Shown: positions 20,216-32,113, numbered from the stretch's first letter. The stretch: 64,000 nt of DNA from Chelydra serpentina (GCA_037349315.1 JBAIAC010000262.1:124001-188000); one strand, 5' to 3'. The notes: generated by a model from the letters alone, not told the origin. Numbers and translations are program-made.

Positions 20216-20859
20216 GAGACACAGCACACTGTCACTTTACGCACAGCAGCACTCACTAGTCTGAAGGCTCGTTCAGACAGCAGCAGCGGCCAGCAGCTCC
20301 CACTCCTGACCCAGAGGCAGCAGCGCAGACTCTTGTCCCCCCACCCCTCAGCTCAGCAGAGACTGGGTACAGGGGCAGGAGGATGGGCCCACCCCGACAT
20401 CAGCAACACCCCCTGCACAGCACACAGGTGGATCCTGGGAGCAGCTTGGCCAGGGGCAGCTCCCAGTGGGGGGAGGGGGCAGGGCTACAGGAGCAGTGGG
20501 GAGAGGAGAGACAGGACACCCCTGCTAGAGGCACCCCCTCAGCAATGTCCCCCTGGACCGTCGCCTAGTCCGCCCACCACCAAGGCTGGCCCTGTCCAGC
20601 TCCACACAATGAGAACAGTGTTGGGCTTTCTCCCAGCGAGCTCTCCCTGCACTCTGCTCGGGCCTCCATCTCCCGTATCAGTCTCACGCTAGTAGGTGTG
20701 TGATGGATCTGCTGGGAGAGACAAGGGGCTCTCTCTTCGTCCCCTCCCCCTGGTGTTTTCTGGATGCTCTGAGTGGGGTGGGGGTGGGACTCCTGACTGT
20801 GAGCCACCCAGAGCTTCCCTTTGATTGGCTCCTCTCCTCCACGAATAGTGGGGCTGTGA

Positions 20860-21734
<875 letters not shown>

Positions 21735-21960
21735 TGATAGATTTCTAGGTTTCTATCCCAGAAAGGACTATTGGGTCGTCTAGTCTGACCTCTTGTATAA
21801 CACAGGCCACAGAATTTCATCCAGTTACTGCCATATTGAGCTGAAACCCTTGTGTTTGACTAAGTCATGTTTCAGAAGGTTCCAGTCTTGACTCAAAGAC
21901 GTCCTGAGATGGAGAATCTGCTGCTTCTCTCGGTAGTTTGTAAACCTTTGCTTCCGCCTT
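21735..21960 (-). mobile_element. CR1-like LINE 3' remnant
   Basis: The plus strand reads CTAGTCTGACCTCTTGTATA and GGCCACAGAATTTCATCCAG, then GATGGAGAATCTGCTGCTTC. This is the reverse complement of an old CR1 3' region. It is diverged. Confidence 0.55.
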
Positions 21961-22487
21961 ACTGAGCCATTTCCAGTGCTAGTGCCAACTCCAGGGCTAG
22001 GGAAGAGGCAGAGGCAAGGTTATGTTGCAGGCGTGGCAGGTACTGTAACTCTTCATTTCACAGTTATCAGAGGTTTAAGTTTAGCTCCCATCCACATGCT
22101 GGAAGGACAGGAGTCAATACTGGGTATTTTAAACTCTGCATTTATCGAGTGTGGGTATTTAATTACCTTGATTTTTTTTCAATGGCTTTTTTCCTTTGCC
22201 ACTATAATCGTGCCTACCCATGAGCTTTTGCTGGCATAGCTACGTTGATTTTTCACATCCCTTTCACGTAGGGAGGGCGGGAGTGTGGGTCGAGTGACGA
22301 CATTTACCTATAACCACCCTCGACACATTTTTGGCCCCAGAAGGCATTGGGGGCTACACCCAGAATTCCAGTGGGCGGCGGGGACTGCGGGAACTGTGGG
22401 ATAGCTACCCACAGTGCACTGCTTGTAATGTCGACGCTTGCCCCATTACTGTGGACTCAGAAATTCGAATTAAGGTCCTTCATGTGG
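21961..22487. mobile_element. Old hAT-like interior fragment
   Basis: 22200-22460 includes GGGATAGCTACCCACAGTGC and TGTGGACTCAGAAATTCG, found inside turtle hAT-type MITEs. A related piece is at 24060-24200. No ends could be placed. Confidence 0.4.
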
Positions 22488-22652
22488 TCGAGTAGGGGCA
22501 TCTGGGCAAACACGGTCTGGTCCTGACATCTTTCCCCGACTCATCACTCGATGTGAGGGGGGGGCTCATCCAGACCCTGCTTACACTTAGTATGAGTGTC
22601 CCTATCTCTGCTGGCCTTCGATTTCTGCTCCTGTCCCTTCTGTAACAGCTCA

Positions 22653-22733
22653 GATGAGGTGGCCGAGTGGCTAAGGGGATGGATGCTAATCCAGTGAGCT
22701 CTGCGCGCGTGGGTTCGAATCCCATCCTCATCG
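22653..22733 (+). tRNA. tRNA-Ser (GCT), one base short in the anticodon arm
   Basis: It matches the Ser-GCT at 13260 and shares its 5' flank, with acceptor GATGAGG/CCTCATC and B box GGTTCGAATCC. The anticodon region reads ATGGATGCTAATCCAG: the base before TGCTAA is missing, leaving a 6-nt loop. Total length is 81 rather than 82. It is possibly a pseudogene. Confidence 0.7.
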
Positions 22734-22777
22734 TACACATTTAGCCTTCTCCCCTCCTTTACAAACAACCCTCTCCC

Positions 22778-23132
22778 GTAGCGTAGCCAAGGGGGGGGAG
22801 CGGCCGCTCCCCCTCTGAGGAGAAGCGGCACTAAGGCGCCGCCCGAGCCCAGCTGCGGGAGCCGCCGGCCCTTCAAAGCGCGCTGCCCCACTGCTGGACC
22901 TGGGCTGGGTCCCGCTGTGGGGAGCTGTGGGCCTTTTAAAGTGCCCTCCCCCGCCCCACCCCACCCCGCTGCCGGAGCCGGGCTCAGGCGAGGATTTAAA
23001 AAAGGCCCAGAGGCTCCGCAGCGGCGGGAGCCCCAGGCCCTTTAAAGCGCCGCCGGGGTGAGTACGGGGGGAGCGGCGCCTTTTTATAGCCCCGCCGCTC
23101 CCCCTGTGCTCTAAACCTGGCTACGCCACTGG
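22778..23132 (+). mobile_element. hAT-like non-autonomous element with 9-bp flanking repeat
   Basis: Inverted ends GTAGCGTAGCCAAGG and CCTGGCTACGCCACTGG face each other. The flanks carry direct repeats CCCTCTCCC (22769-22777 and 23133-23141), consistent with the 8-bp duplications of hAT elements. The inside is GC-rich and non-coding. A related 3' part lies at 47063-47213. Confidence 0.72.
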
Positions 23133-23141
23133 CCCTCTCCC

Positions 23142-23899
23142 CAGTCGGTTCAATGACAGACTGAACCATGTTGCTTCCAGCAAACACAAACCTTCTCAGG
23201 AACTCAGACCTCCCTTGCTTGAAATAAAATACGTCGAAGTCCAAGTTTCTAAAATAGTTGTGTAGGTCTTATTTTTGATCTCAAAAGATAACATCCTCAT
23301 CAACTCCCCCAAACAATCTCCCCCAAATAATTTCCTTTAAAAGAGTAAAATCTGTCTGTGTCTCTTGTCTGAGCCAGGGCTTTCAATTCCACTGAAACCT
23401 TCTCTCCTGCAGTGACAATGGTCAGAGAAGGGGACGTGGCACCTTCAGCCCTGACAGTGAGATATTCGCTCTCCTCTTTCTTCATGCTGCTGTTGTTATT
23501 CCATGAAATATCATGGATGGAATAAAAAGCTGAGTTCACTCCAGGGTGAGGAAAGAAAGGAGCCACCAACCCCCTGGCAAAGCTCAGTGCCCCAGAGAAA
23601 ACCTGCCCCCTGCTATTGCAATCACTGATGTACTGGGGATATGACGGGAAAGGGACTGTCTGAATTGTCGAGGCAGAAAATGGACAACAATCTACAGCAG
23701 CATCATTAACCACAAACACACTCTCATCATGCTCCAGCCAGCAGGGAAATGAGCAGGAATTCTTGCTGTTCAGCCATGGACACACTTACACAATGGCACG
23801 GCAGTGAGTGTGTTGTGGAAGCTGGTCTGAGGAAACAATTGGAAACGATCACTCAGTGAGAACAGAACTAGAGCGTAGTGAGAAAAGTACATAAAGCCA
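23142..23899. other. Intergenic; contains an unassigned 161-codon minus frame
   Basis: The minus strand 23785-23300 is open for 161 codons from an ATG. Its composition is balanced and not repetitive, including SVFVVNDAAVDCCPFSAST and GEKVSVELKALAQ. I do not recognise a family, and see no splice sites or promoter that would make it a gene. Confidence 0.25.
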
Positions 23900-23981
23900 G
23901 TAGTTGTGGCCGAGTGGTGAAGGCGATGGACTAGAAATCCATTGGGGTTTCCCTGCACGGGTTTGAATCCTGTCGGCTATG
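23900..23981 (+). tRNA. tRNA-Ser (AGA)
   Basis: 82-nt class II tRNA. GTAGTTG pairs with CGGCTAT (some G:U). It has the D arm GGCCGAGTGGTGAAGG, the loop CTAGAAA (AGA) and the B box GGTTTGAATCC with C56 changed to T. It decodes UCU/UCC with inosine. The changed T loop may weaken it. Confidence 0.8.
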
Positions 23982-24057
23982 GAGGAATTAGTGGTTCTTT
24001 AGTTTCAGTCCCTGAGCATCCTTGGTGTCAAGGGGAGCTGGGTCTTGTCTCACTCTC

Positions 24058-24245
24058 AGGCTGTGTCCACACTACAGAGTTATGCTGCTTTAGTTGAAGG
24101 GTTTTAATTAAACACTCTGCTCCTTGTGTCACCAGAGCACATCCACTCTAGCAACTCTTGCGTCGCCCCAAAGAGCAGTGCATTGTGGGTAGCTATCGCA
24201 CTGTGCAACTGGCCGCAGGGGGCTTTGGGAGGGGTTTGCAATGGC
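24058..24245. mobile_element. hAT-like fragment
   Basis: CTGTGTCCACACTACAGAGT and GCATTGTGGGTAGCTATCGC are motifs of turtle hAT-type elements. The ends are not resolved. Confidence 0.45.
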
Positions 24246-24363
24246 TCATGGGCCGGTGCAGCATCACATGATGCAGGTTTCTCTGTCCCATTGTTCCATG
24301 GGCAGCCTACTAGATTGCCAGCTGCTTCCCCACTGCAGTGTGTGTGGCAGGGCAGAGAGTGTG

Positions 24364-24576
24364 TGACTGTGTGTGTCTCTGTGTGTGTGTGTGTATGTGT
24401 GTGTGTGTTGGGGAAGAGTGAGTGTGTCACACGCTGTCTCTAAGCTCAGACAGCTGCTGGAAGCAACCAGTCCTGAGGCAGGGGGAGGGGGACACCCCAG
24501 TAATGAGATAGGGGGAGGGGAACACCCCCGACATCAGCCCCCGCTTCCCTCACTGGCTCATCACAGCACAACAGTG

Positions 24577-24618
<42 letters not shown>

Positions 24619-24619
24619 G
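24364..24619. repeat. TG/CA microsatellites and G-rich tandem unit
   Basis: (TG)n lies at about 24366-24411. A copy of the G-rich repeat from the window's first 130 bp is at about 24466-24560. (TC)n then (CA)n follow at about 24578-24619. Confidence 0.75.
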
Positions 24620-25592
24620 CTGCTGCCTGCCTGGCTCTGTGTCAGGGGGGCCGGAACAGGGGGGTTTAGGGGCCGTGGCCCCACCACTTTTTACCAGCCA
24701 TAAGGACGAAGAATGGATGGGGGGATAAGGCAGACTCTTGGGGGGAAGAGGGGTTCTGTGGGTGTGGCCCCAGGGGGAGGGGAGGGGCAGGATCTCAGGG
24801 AGACGGGGTGGTGTAGGGTTGGGGTCTCAGGGAGAAGGGGTGACGTAAGTGCAGGTCCTTGGGGGAAAGGGGCATCATGGGGGCAGCACAGTTCGGATGC
24901 CGGTGGCCCCCCCCCCACTGTAAGGAGCTTCCGCCCCCCAGCTCCGTGGTGACCGTGCGGGGGAGCAGCATCCCCGGCAGTGATTTGCTCCTTGCTGCCG
25001 GAGCAGAGCAGCAGGCTCAGCCATCAGAACTTCCCGGAGCGATGAGAGGGGAGGGGCCCAGCCTCTGGAGCAGGATCGCAGGGCAGGGAGTTCCCGGCGG
25101 GCATTGTGGGATACTGGCGGAGGCCAGTTCTGGTGATATAATGACCAGCAGCGTCTACACTGACACTTTGTCACTCTCAGTTTGCTGCAAAAAGCTCCAG
25201 GCCTCTCGTCGAGGTGGGTTTATTTTTTCACCAACAGAGGGCAGTTTTGTCACCAGACGTGGCGTTGCCGTGTGTGCACCAGCCAAAAGGAGGCTACCGA
25301 GGGAGCGTTGTGTGTTTTCCACACGCCTGAGCAAAATTTCCTCCATCCATGGTCCATCTGCAAACCCCTTGCTGAATTACAGGCTGTCTTGGAAGCCCAC
25401 TGCACACTGCTGTGTCCACACACTCACATCCCCAGCCATAGGGGCACCTCCATATTGTGTAAATAAGGGACATGGGGGAGGAAGTGGACAGTGACACCAG
25501 GTGGTCACGTGGGGTAATGCACACAGTGTCTCTCTCACAGAGTGCATAGCTCACTCATACCAGGTGGAGAAGCTGGAGAAAGTGGTGGCAGC
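24620..25592. other. GC-rich intergenic and duplicated segment
   Basis: 25310-25500 is the inverted duplicate of about 44480-44700. A single unit of the 57-bp minisatellite (GTGACACCAGG...CACGTGGGGTAATGC) lies at about 25488-25545. 25090-25170 has hAT-like motifs. No gene seen. Confidence 0.4.
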
Positions 25593-25682
25593 CCTTTGAT
25601 GGGTCAGCTGGTAGAGCAAAGGTCTGGAGCCAGCGCCCAGGAAGTCATCCTTATGTCGCCCTTCTGACTCCAGCTTGAAGGA
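25593..25682 (+). pseudogene. tRNA-Tyr-derived gene with 17-nt intron and GGA anticodon
   Basis: 90 nt. CCTTTGA pairs fully with TTGAAGG and the discriminator is A. It has the D arm GTCAGCTGGTAGAGC and the loop CTGGAG, then an intron and exon 2 ATCCTTATGTCGCC. The anticodon position reads GGA instead of GTA. The T loop CTTCTGACTCC has lost the TTCGA core. It is the best-preserved acceptor stem of the four copies. Confidence 0.65.
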
Positions 25683-25793
25683 GAGCTTCTTTTCCTTCCC
25701 CTTGCTGAGAAAGAGCACGTGGCCACTCAGTGTCACTGTTGCTCTCTGACCAAGGTTTCTTTGCAATGTACAGGAAGAAAACAAGTAGTTTCT

Positions 25794-25866
25794 CACCCCA
25801 GATGGAACTTGAACCCCCAATCTCTGGCTTAGGAAGCCAATGCCTTATCCATTAGGCCACTGGGGC
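25794..25866 (-). tRNA. tRNA-Arg (CCT)
   Basis: 73 nt on the minus strand. GCCCCAG pairs with CTGGGGT, the loop is CTTCCTAAG (CCT) and the T arm GGGGGTTCAAGTTCC. It is the inverted duplicate of 1065-1137 with the same 5' flank. Confidence 0.9.
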
Positions 25867-26499
25867 CCTGAAATACACCTGATGGAGGGATGGAAATTCC
25901 CTCTCATAATTGCACATTCCTCACAGTTTGGAAGCCAAATACCCCCTTTAGGCGCCTTACATAAATGTCGGCATCCCCTATCAGCGAGGCAGCTGGGCAG
26001 GTCACTGACAGAGCTGAGCCCCACCTTTCTGCAGCCATCTTTAGATCGGTCCTGAGGGTTTGCTGCTGGTGTTGCCATTCTGCTCCCCAAGTGATTGGCC
26101 AGCAGGCGGGGCAATTCTAGGGGGGCACAGCAATGGGGGGGCATGGCCCCATCAGTTTTAAAAGGAGGGCTCTGCTGTTCCCATGGATACCTCTCATGTC
26201 ACCGTGGTTCTGCTGCAGCCCCAGGTAAGCAATGGGTCCGGGTTGCTGGTTACAGATTTCCTCTTTCCCCATCCCAGCCCCACGCATCCAGCCTGCAGGA
26301 GGGAAGGGCTGGCCTGAGAGCCGTGTTAACATCATCCTGTCAACACTGCGGGGTTAGCAGGATGTCCCTGCCTGTGCACACAGCGAGCTGGACGCATCGT
26401 TCTCAGGGCAGAGGCTAGTCAGGTGCGGGAGGAGACCACACACTCAGCCATCTCGGAGAGACCTGGGGACTAAGGGTCTGAAGAAGCTCTCAAGGACTA

Positions 26500-27430
26500 A
26501 ATTTTTTAACTAATTTTTATCAATGAATTGGGAGAAAACATCCAATCACTGCTGATAAGATTGGTGGGTGACAAAATACCGGCAGAGTGGTAATTACTGA
26601 TGAGGAGAGGGCAGTGATACAGAGCGATCTGGCTCATTCAGCAAGCTGGGCCCATTCAAAGGAAACAAGTTTGACCAGAGGCAAATGCAAAGTTCGATAC
26701 CTAGCAACAAGGCATGCCGGCCACACCTACAGAATGGGGAAGTGTATCCAGGAAAGCAGTGACTCTGGAAAGGATTGAGGGGCCATAGTGGAGAAGCCAC
26801 TCAACATGAGCTCCCAGTGTGGTGAACTGGGCTAAAGCCATCATGAGACGTTTGAGCAGAGCCGTGAGTAGGATAGGCGAGGGGGAGGGGACACAGCATC
26901 AGTGAGGCTGATATGGGAATACTGCATCCAGTTTTGGTGTCCTCATTTGAAAGAGATGTTGAGAAATTGGAGCTGGGGCAGCAAAGAGCCACCAAATGTT
27001 CTGAGGTCTGGAGAAAAATGCCTTCGAGTGAGCTATTGAAAGAGCTCCACCTGTTTAGCTTCTCAAAAGAAGATTGAAAGGTGACTTCATTGAAGTGTTG
27101 AAGTGCCTTAATGCAGAGAAAATATTGGGTATTAAAGGGCTCTTTAATCTCGCAGAGAAAGGCATAACAAAACCCAATGGCTGGAAGGTAAAAAGAGACA
27201 AATTACAAATAAGGCAGAAATATTCAACAGCGAGGATGATTCACCACAGGAACAAGGTACCAAGGGAAGTGGTGGATTCTCCATCTCTTGATATCATTTA
27301 ATGAAGACTAGATGCCTTTCTGGAATGTGTTTGCCCAAAAAGTAGCTCTTGTGGTACACAGGAGGCCTGTGAAATGCAGGGGGTCAGATGACATGCTCTA
27401 ATGGTCTTTTCTGGCCATAAAGTCTACTAA
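26500..27430 (+). mobile_element. CR1-type LINE fragment
   Basis: It encodes RT C-terminal segments in several frames, the longest at 27074-27301 (MKGDFIEVLKCLNAEKILG..., VPREVVDSPSLDI). It ends with the CR1 3' region (GGTCTTTTCTGGCCATAAAG). Frames are broken by stops and indels. The twin copy is at 61965-62900. Confidence 0.8.
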
Positions 27431-27559
27431 TTTCTGAAAAAGTGAGTGTAGCATTGGGAGCAGCCTCTGATGTTTTCCTGTCTAGCCGGCTTGCTTCCTA
27501 GAATGAACACTCATTGAGTGGGGTGATCCCCAGGGAGACGCTCAAACCTCCCAAGTGTC

Positions 27560-28170
27560 TGGCCAGCAGCAGGACATTAGCACGGCAGGGGAGGGGTGGG
27601 TGTGGCAGTGACATCACAAAAGCCTTTTGCAGGACCTCACCCTATTGGTCAAAGGTGGTGGGGAGGCGGTGACCTCACAGAGAGATGCTGACATCAGCCA
27701 GGCCAGGCCAGGGGTGCAGGGCCAGGGAAACCTCGGAGACCCCTGTGGCTTTGCTTCAGCAAGTCTCCTTGTCAAGGTCTCTCTCGGAGGACTGAGAGAG
27801 TATTAGGGTTCACGTATGTGAGCGCGAGGAGGAACCTCTTTGGAGTTTTCTCCTTTCCTTTTACGGACTTTCCTAGAAAACAGACGTCCCTGGTTAGAAG
27901 GTACGAGCCTCCGAGAGGTTTGGAACCTGTTCAGTCTGATCCATCTGGTGCCAGCTGAATTCTAGGCATGGAAAACAGTAGCTTCAGGTGGCAGAATTTT
28001 ATTCCCCACTTAGGATTTTGTCCCTCAGAATCACTGGGGACATTAGGGTTTGTCCTTTTTGTTTGACCTTTTCCTCCATCCCTCCCTCCTTTCTCTTCAC
28101 CTCTTACTTCTTTTGTCCTTTCCCCTGTTCCCCTCCCACCACCAGGAGAGGTGTAGGGGTGTGTGGGGGG
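27560..28170 (+). promoter_or_regulatory. CRE/CCAAT-bearing segment, promoter-like
   Basis: Within about 100 bp there are TGACATCA (27609), an inverted CCAAT box (CTATTGGTCAAAGG, about 27650), TGACCTCA and TGACATCA (about 27670-27695). Downstream is a long pyrimidine tract ending in CCACCACCAGG, which looks like a 3' splice acceptor. The motif order is the same in all three copies. Activity is only inferred. Confidence 0.35.
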
Positions 28171-28260
28171 TGTTTGTGTGGGTGGAGGGGTGTGTGATAG
28201 TGTACCCCATAAGGCTTTATGGGGAGTTGCATATAAATATATATATATAATATATATACC

Positions 28261-29237
28261 CGGTGTCACTGTTGCTCTCTGAGAGAGACGCTGGGTGCAT
28301 TACCCCACGTGGCCACCCTGTGTCGCTGTTGCTCTCAGAGAGAGATGCTGTGTGCATTACCCCACGTGGCCACCCGGTGTCACTGTTGCTCTCTGTGAGA
28401 GACGCTGTGTGTGTTACCCCACGTGGCCACCCGGTGTCACTGTTGTTCTCTGAGAGAGACGCTGTGTGCATTACCCCACGTGGCACCCGGTGTCACTGTT
28501 GCTCTCTGAGAGAGACGCTGTGTGCATTACCCCACGTGGCCATCCGGTGTCACTGTTGCTCTGAGAGAGACGCTGTGTGCATTACCCCACGTGGCCACCC
28601 GGGGTCACTGTTGCTCTCTGAGAGAGACGCTGTGTGCATTACCCCACGTGGCCACCCGGTGTCACTGTTGCTCTCTGAGAGAGACGCTGTGTGCGTTACC
28701 CCACGTGGCCACCCGGTGTCGCTGTTGCTCTCTGAGAGAGATGCTGTGTGCATTACCCCACGTGGCCACCCGGTGTCACTGTTGCTCTCTGAGAGAGACG
28801 CTGTGTGCGTTACCCCACGTGGCCACCCGGTGTCACTGTTGCTCTCTGAGAGACGCTGTGTGCATTACCCCACGTGGCCACCCGGTGTCACTGTTGCTCT
28901 CTGAGAGAGACGCTGTGTGCGTTACCCCACGTGGCCACCCGGTGTCACTGTTGCTCTCTGAGAGAGACGCTTTGTGCGTTACCCCACGTGGCCACCCGGT
29001 GTCACTGTTGCTCTCTGAGAGAGATGCTGTGTGCATTACCCCACGTGGCCACCCGGTGTCACTGTCGCTCTCTGAGAGAGACGCTGTGTGCATTACCCCA
29101 CGTGGCCACCCGGTGTCACTGTTGCTCTCTGAGAGAGACGCTGTGTGCATTACCCCACGTGGCCACCCAGTGTCACTGTTGCTCTCTGAGAGAGACGCTT
29201 TGTGCGTTACCCCACGTGGCCACCCAGTGTCACTGGG
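28261..29237 (+). repeat. 57-bp minisatellite, about 17 units
   Basis: The unit core is GGTGTCACTGTTGCTCTCTG, then AGAGAGACGCTGTGTGCATT, then ACCCCACGTGGCCACCC. Length 57 is a multiple of three, so several frames stay open for up to 274 codons without being genes. Each unit has a CACGTG E-box. The copy of this locus at 63727-63785 has one unit only. Confidence 0.93.
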
Positions 29238-29410
29238 GGTCCCTCAGCACCATCTGCTGTGTGGGGTGGTGGAAAGCTGTCACTCTGGGGACCTGTCTCT
29301 GCTCACAGCTGACAGGCTGCCTCCAGCCTCCCCAGCCAGCTCCTGAGCGCTGTGGGGGTGAGTCATTTGTCAAGCATCAGTGGCACACAGGAGAGGCACT
29401 TTCGCCAGGT

Positions 29411-29482
29411 GCATTGGTGGTGTAGTGGTGAGCAGAGCTGCCCTCCAAACAGCTGATCTGGGATTGATTCCCAGCCAATGCA
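29411..29482 (+). tRNA. tRNA-Gly (TCC), T loop degraded
   Basis: 72 nt. GCATTGG pairs with CCAATGC. It has the D arm GTGGTGTAGTGGTGAGCA and the loop CCTCCAA (TCC). The T loop reads ATTGATT instead of TTCGATT, losing C56 and damaging the B box. One C:A mismatch closes the anticodon stem. Possibly a pseudogene. Confidence 0.65.
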
Positions 29483-29704
29483 GAGGTGTGAGGTTTTCCT
29501 GGCTGGGAAATGGTTTAATTGCAGGGATGTTGTATCAGTTTATCAATGGAATGAGAGAATTAATGTCCCAAATCCCAGCAGGTCACTAAACACCGAGTGG
29601 GGGAAGAAAGGGGCGGCACTATCCAGTGAGCTGTTGAAGTCACTCTTGTATTACAATGTTTGGTTAATTTTTTTTAAAAAATTTCCTTTACTTCTCTCTC
29701 CTAT

Positions 29705-29780
29705 TTAGACTCAGAGCCTTTAAGGTCAGAAGGGACCAGCGTGATCATCTAGTGCGACCTATTGCACCTTGCAGACCAAA
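29705..29780 (-). mobile_element. CR1 3' tail fragment
   Basis: The plus strand AAGGTCAGAAGGGACCAGCG and GATCATCTAGTGCGACCT are the reverse complement of a CR1-type 3' end. Confidence 0.5.
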
Positions 29781-30692
29781 AGACCCCACCCACCCCAAGG
29801 GGAGTAAGGTCACGCTTCAGAGAGAACGTACTAGAGAAATGGTGGCTTCGGGGGGGAGAGGGGGGATAGAAAAGGAAAGCCCCTTTTCTCAGAAGAGCAG
29901 ACTCGGCTCCCTCCCGGATCTGTCCCCAGTGGATTTAGCTCACAATAAGGGTGTCCCTCCCTCCCTGGGTGATGTAATTACAATGAAGGAAAGACAAGGT
30001 GAGATGGTGCCACAGGTAAGTATATTAAGGGTAAAGGTACAGAGAACTGGAAGAAACTCAAACTTAACCATACAGTGATTCAGTGACTGGCTTTAGAAGC
30101 GTGAAGCTCAGACCCACAAAGCCTCCCTTGGTATTCAGAGAAACAGTAAATAAACCCCAACACAGAAACCTTTCCCTGCAATTTAGGCGCAGTGGACACA
30201 GCACACAGAGGCGAATCCCAGGACCTTCTACGCTCCGGCTGATTTGGAGCCTTCGAGGAGGACTACGGGGGAGTCCCGACGACTGTTGGATTTTGTTGCA
30301 GGCAGGGAGACCCTCCGGGCTGATGGACACCAGGAGAGCAGGACCCTCCAGAGGTCAAATGGATTCGGTTTGCTGTGGCGGGGATAGTGAGGACAGGCCT
30401 CTCCTCCCTTAACCTCGCTGCAGGAGAGATGGTGTCTTCTCTCTAGCTCTGGAGCGCTAGGGAGACCCGACCGTGCACGTGCTGCCGCGGGAATGGACAG
30501 CCCCGCCCAGGCGCTGAGCAAGTCCTTATATAGCCCTTTTGGTGGGAAAAACTGGTCCAGTCCGGTTTGAGCCAGGGAAATCCAGTGTCTTTAAGAGTAA
30601 GCTAGCCTGCTTACAGAGATGGAGCCCGAGAGTCACAGATGATATACTCCATATTGGATTTCATTCAAACCAGTGATTTGCATAACCTTTAC
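29781..30692. other. Unrecognised intergenic sequence
   Basis: No gene, RNA or repeat family recognised. Frames of up to 109 codons look like chance. Confidence 0.35.
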
Positions 30693-30696
30693 CTTA

Positions 30697-32013
30697 TGTA
30701 AGGGGACTGTTATCCCCTTACTAACATTCAGAGCTCCCAGTACCAAAAGGGGGCGGGTCGATGTGACTGACAGTCCCCAGGGGCAATGGGGAGAGGCCAA
30801 TGCTCCAGGTCAGTCTGATTGACAGGGCGGGCAGGCGAATCAGGGAGTCAGGAGGTCAGAGTGGATCCCGTCCTCCGTGTGAGCTGAAGTTGCCTGAGTC
30901 AGAGTGAGTGGGGCCGAGCTGAGGAGAGGGCAGAAGCCAGAGGCCAGAGCTGAGCTGAGCTGGGCCAGATCTGGAGGGGCCAGAAAAGCAGCCCAGAGAC
31001 ACAGACCTGCCCTGGGAGCAGAGGTGCAGCCCCAAAGGCAGAGCACAGCCCAGTGAGACAGACCTGCCCGGGGAGCAGAGGTGCAGCCCAGAGGCACAGA
31101 CCTGCCCTGGGAGCAGAGCTGCAGCCCAGGGAGACAGATCTGCCCTGGGGGGAGAAGCTGTAGCAGCCAGAGCCAGAGGGGCCAGGGCAGCAGCCCAGGG
31201 AGCTGGAGGCAGAGCAGCAGCAGCCGTGCAGAGGCAGAGGAGCTGGAGCTGAGGCAGAGCTGTGTAGCTGGGGCTGGAGCAGTCCGGAGCCGGGTGCGGT
31301 GAGCAGCTGGGGAGAGCGAGGCGAACCCTGGGCAGTGGGCCCAGCACAGGGAGAGGCCTCAGCCAAGGGGCCCTGCAGGCCAGACTTGCAGGGGGATCTA
31401 AACCCCGACAGGGCTGGGGCAACGCTGGGAAGAAGGGTCCTGCCACCCAGAGCCTGCGAGCGTGTGGCCACCGCCAGAACAAGTGTCCAAGCAGCGTCCC
31501 TGCAGCACAGCCAGGACCTGAGAAGGAGCCTGGGACTTGCACAGGAACAGACTGAACTGCCCTGACATTTCAGAGACACTGTTGTGATGTTCCCTGCCAC
31601 AGAGCGGGGTGAAGTGTTTCCATTAGCCTTTCCCATTTTTCCTTATTCCTGTTACAAATTAATTGTTAATTAAATAATTTGCATTTGCTTTGAATTGTAT
31701 GCAGTGATCAGTGGGTCAGGGAAGCATCCTGTACAGAGAGAGTACCCCGGAGTGGGGACACCCTAGCCCCTGACCTAGGTGACCACAGCAAGGTTGGGGG
31801 TCGAGCCCCCCAGGAATCCTGGGCCCAGCCTTGTTGGGGTTACGAGGACTCTGCCAGACAGGAGAGTACAAGGGGAGTCCTCGAGGGCAGGGAGGCCTCT
31901 GGGGTAAAGGAGGTGGGAGCGAGGACTGAGATCCTTCCGCTAGCCCATTTCACCGGGGTAGTGCAGAGACGAGGAAAGTTCCCCACAATAGCGGGACTAT
32001 TCCCCCGCTTACA
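30697..32013 (+). repeat. 5' LTR of element A
   Basis: 1317 bp, starting TGTAAGGGGACTG and ending CCCGCTTACA (inverted TGTAAG/CTTACA). It contains tandem units of about 40 bp (ACCTGCCCTGGGAGCAGAGG) near 31000-31140, one more than in the 3' LTR. Confidence 0.93.
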
Positions 32014-32017
32014 TAAT

Positions 32018-32035
32018 TGGCGTCACGAACAGGAT
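32018..32035 (+). other. Primer-binding site of element A, tRNA-Ser type
   Basis: TGGCGTCACGAACAGGAT, 4 bp after the LTR. Its complement ends GTTCGTGACGCCA, which fits my recollection of a vertebrate tRNA-Ser (CGA) 3' end plus CCA. The tRNA identity rests on memory. Confidence 0.65.
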
Positions 32036-32113
32036 CCTATCCACAGGGTCCACCCCATTGGTTTACTGGTTGAGTTCTGGTAGCACTGTCCAGGCCTAGT
32101 CAAGAACCCTACC

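Larger units (their letters stand above)
26048..28260 (+). repeat. Duplicated CR1-plus-promoter-like module, copy 1
   Basis: Collinear with 61534-63726. It starts at GATCGGTCCTGAGGGTTTGC and includes TCAGTTTTAAAAGGAGGGCT. It spans a CR1 fragment and a CRE/CCAAT segment, and ends in a short AT microsatellite before the 57-bp minisatellite. The hairpin CCCCATAAGGCTTTATGGGG is at about 28205-28224. Confidence 0.85.

Noticed and set aside
28263..29425. Long open frames (213, 274 and 183 codons) across the 28-29 kb repeat
   Set aside because: The unit is 57 bp, so any frame open in one unit stays open through the array. Several overlapping frames on both strands are open at once. It is a minisatellite, not a repeat protein gene.
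30856..31636. Minus-strand frames of 228 and 245 codons in the element A LTR
   Set aside because: They lie antisense within an LTR and recur in the other LTR (35179-35902). Composition reflects the tandem LTR units.
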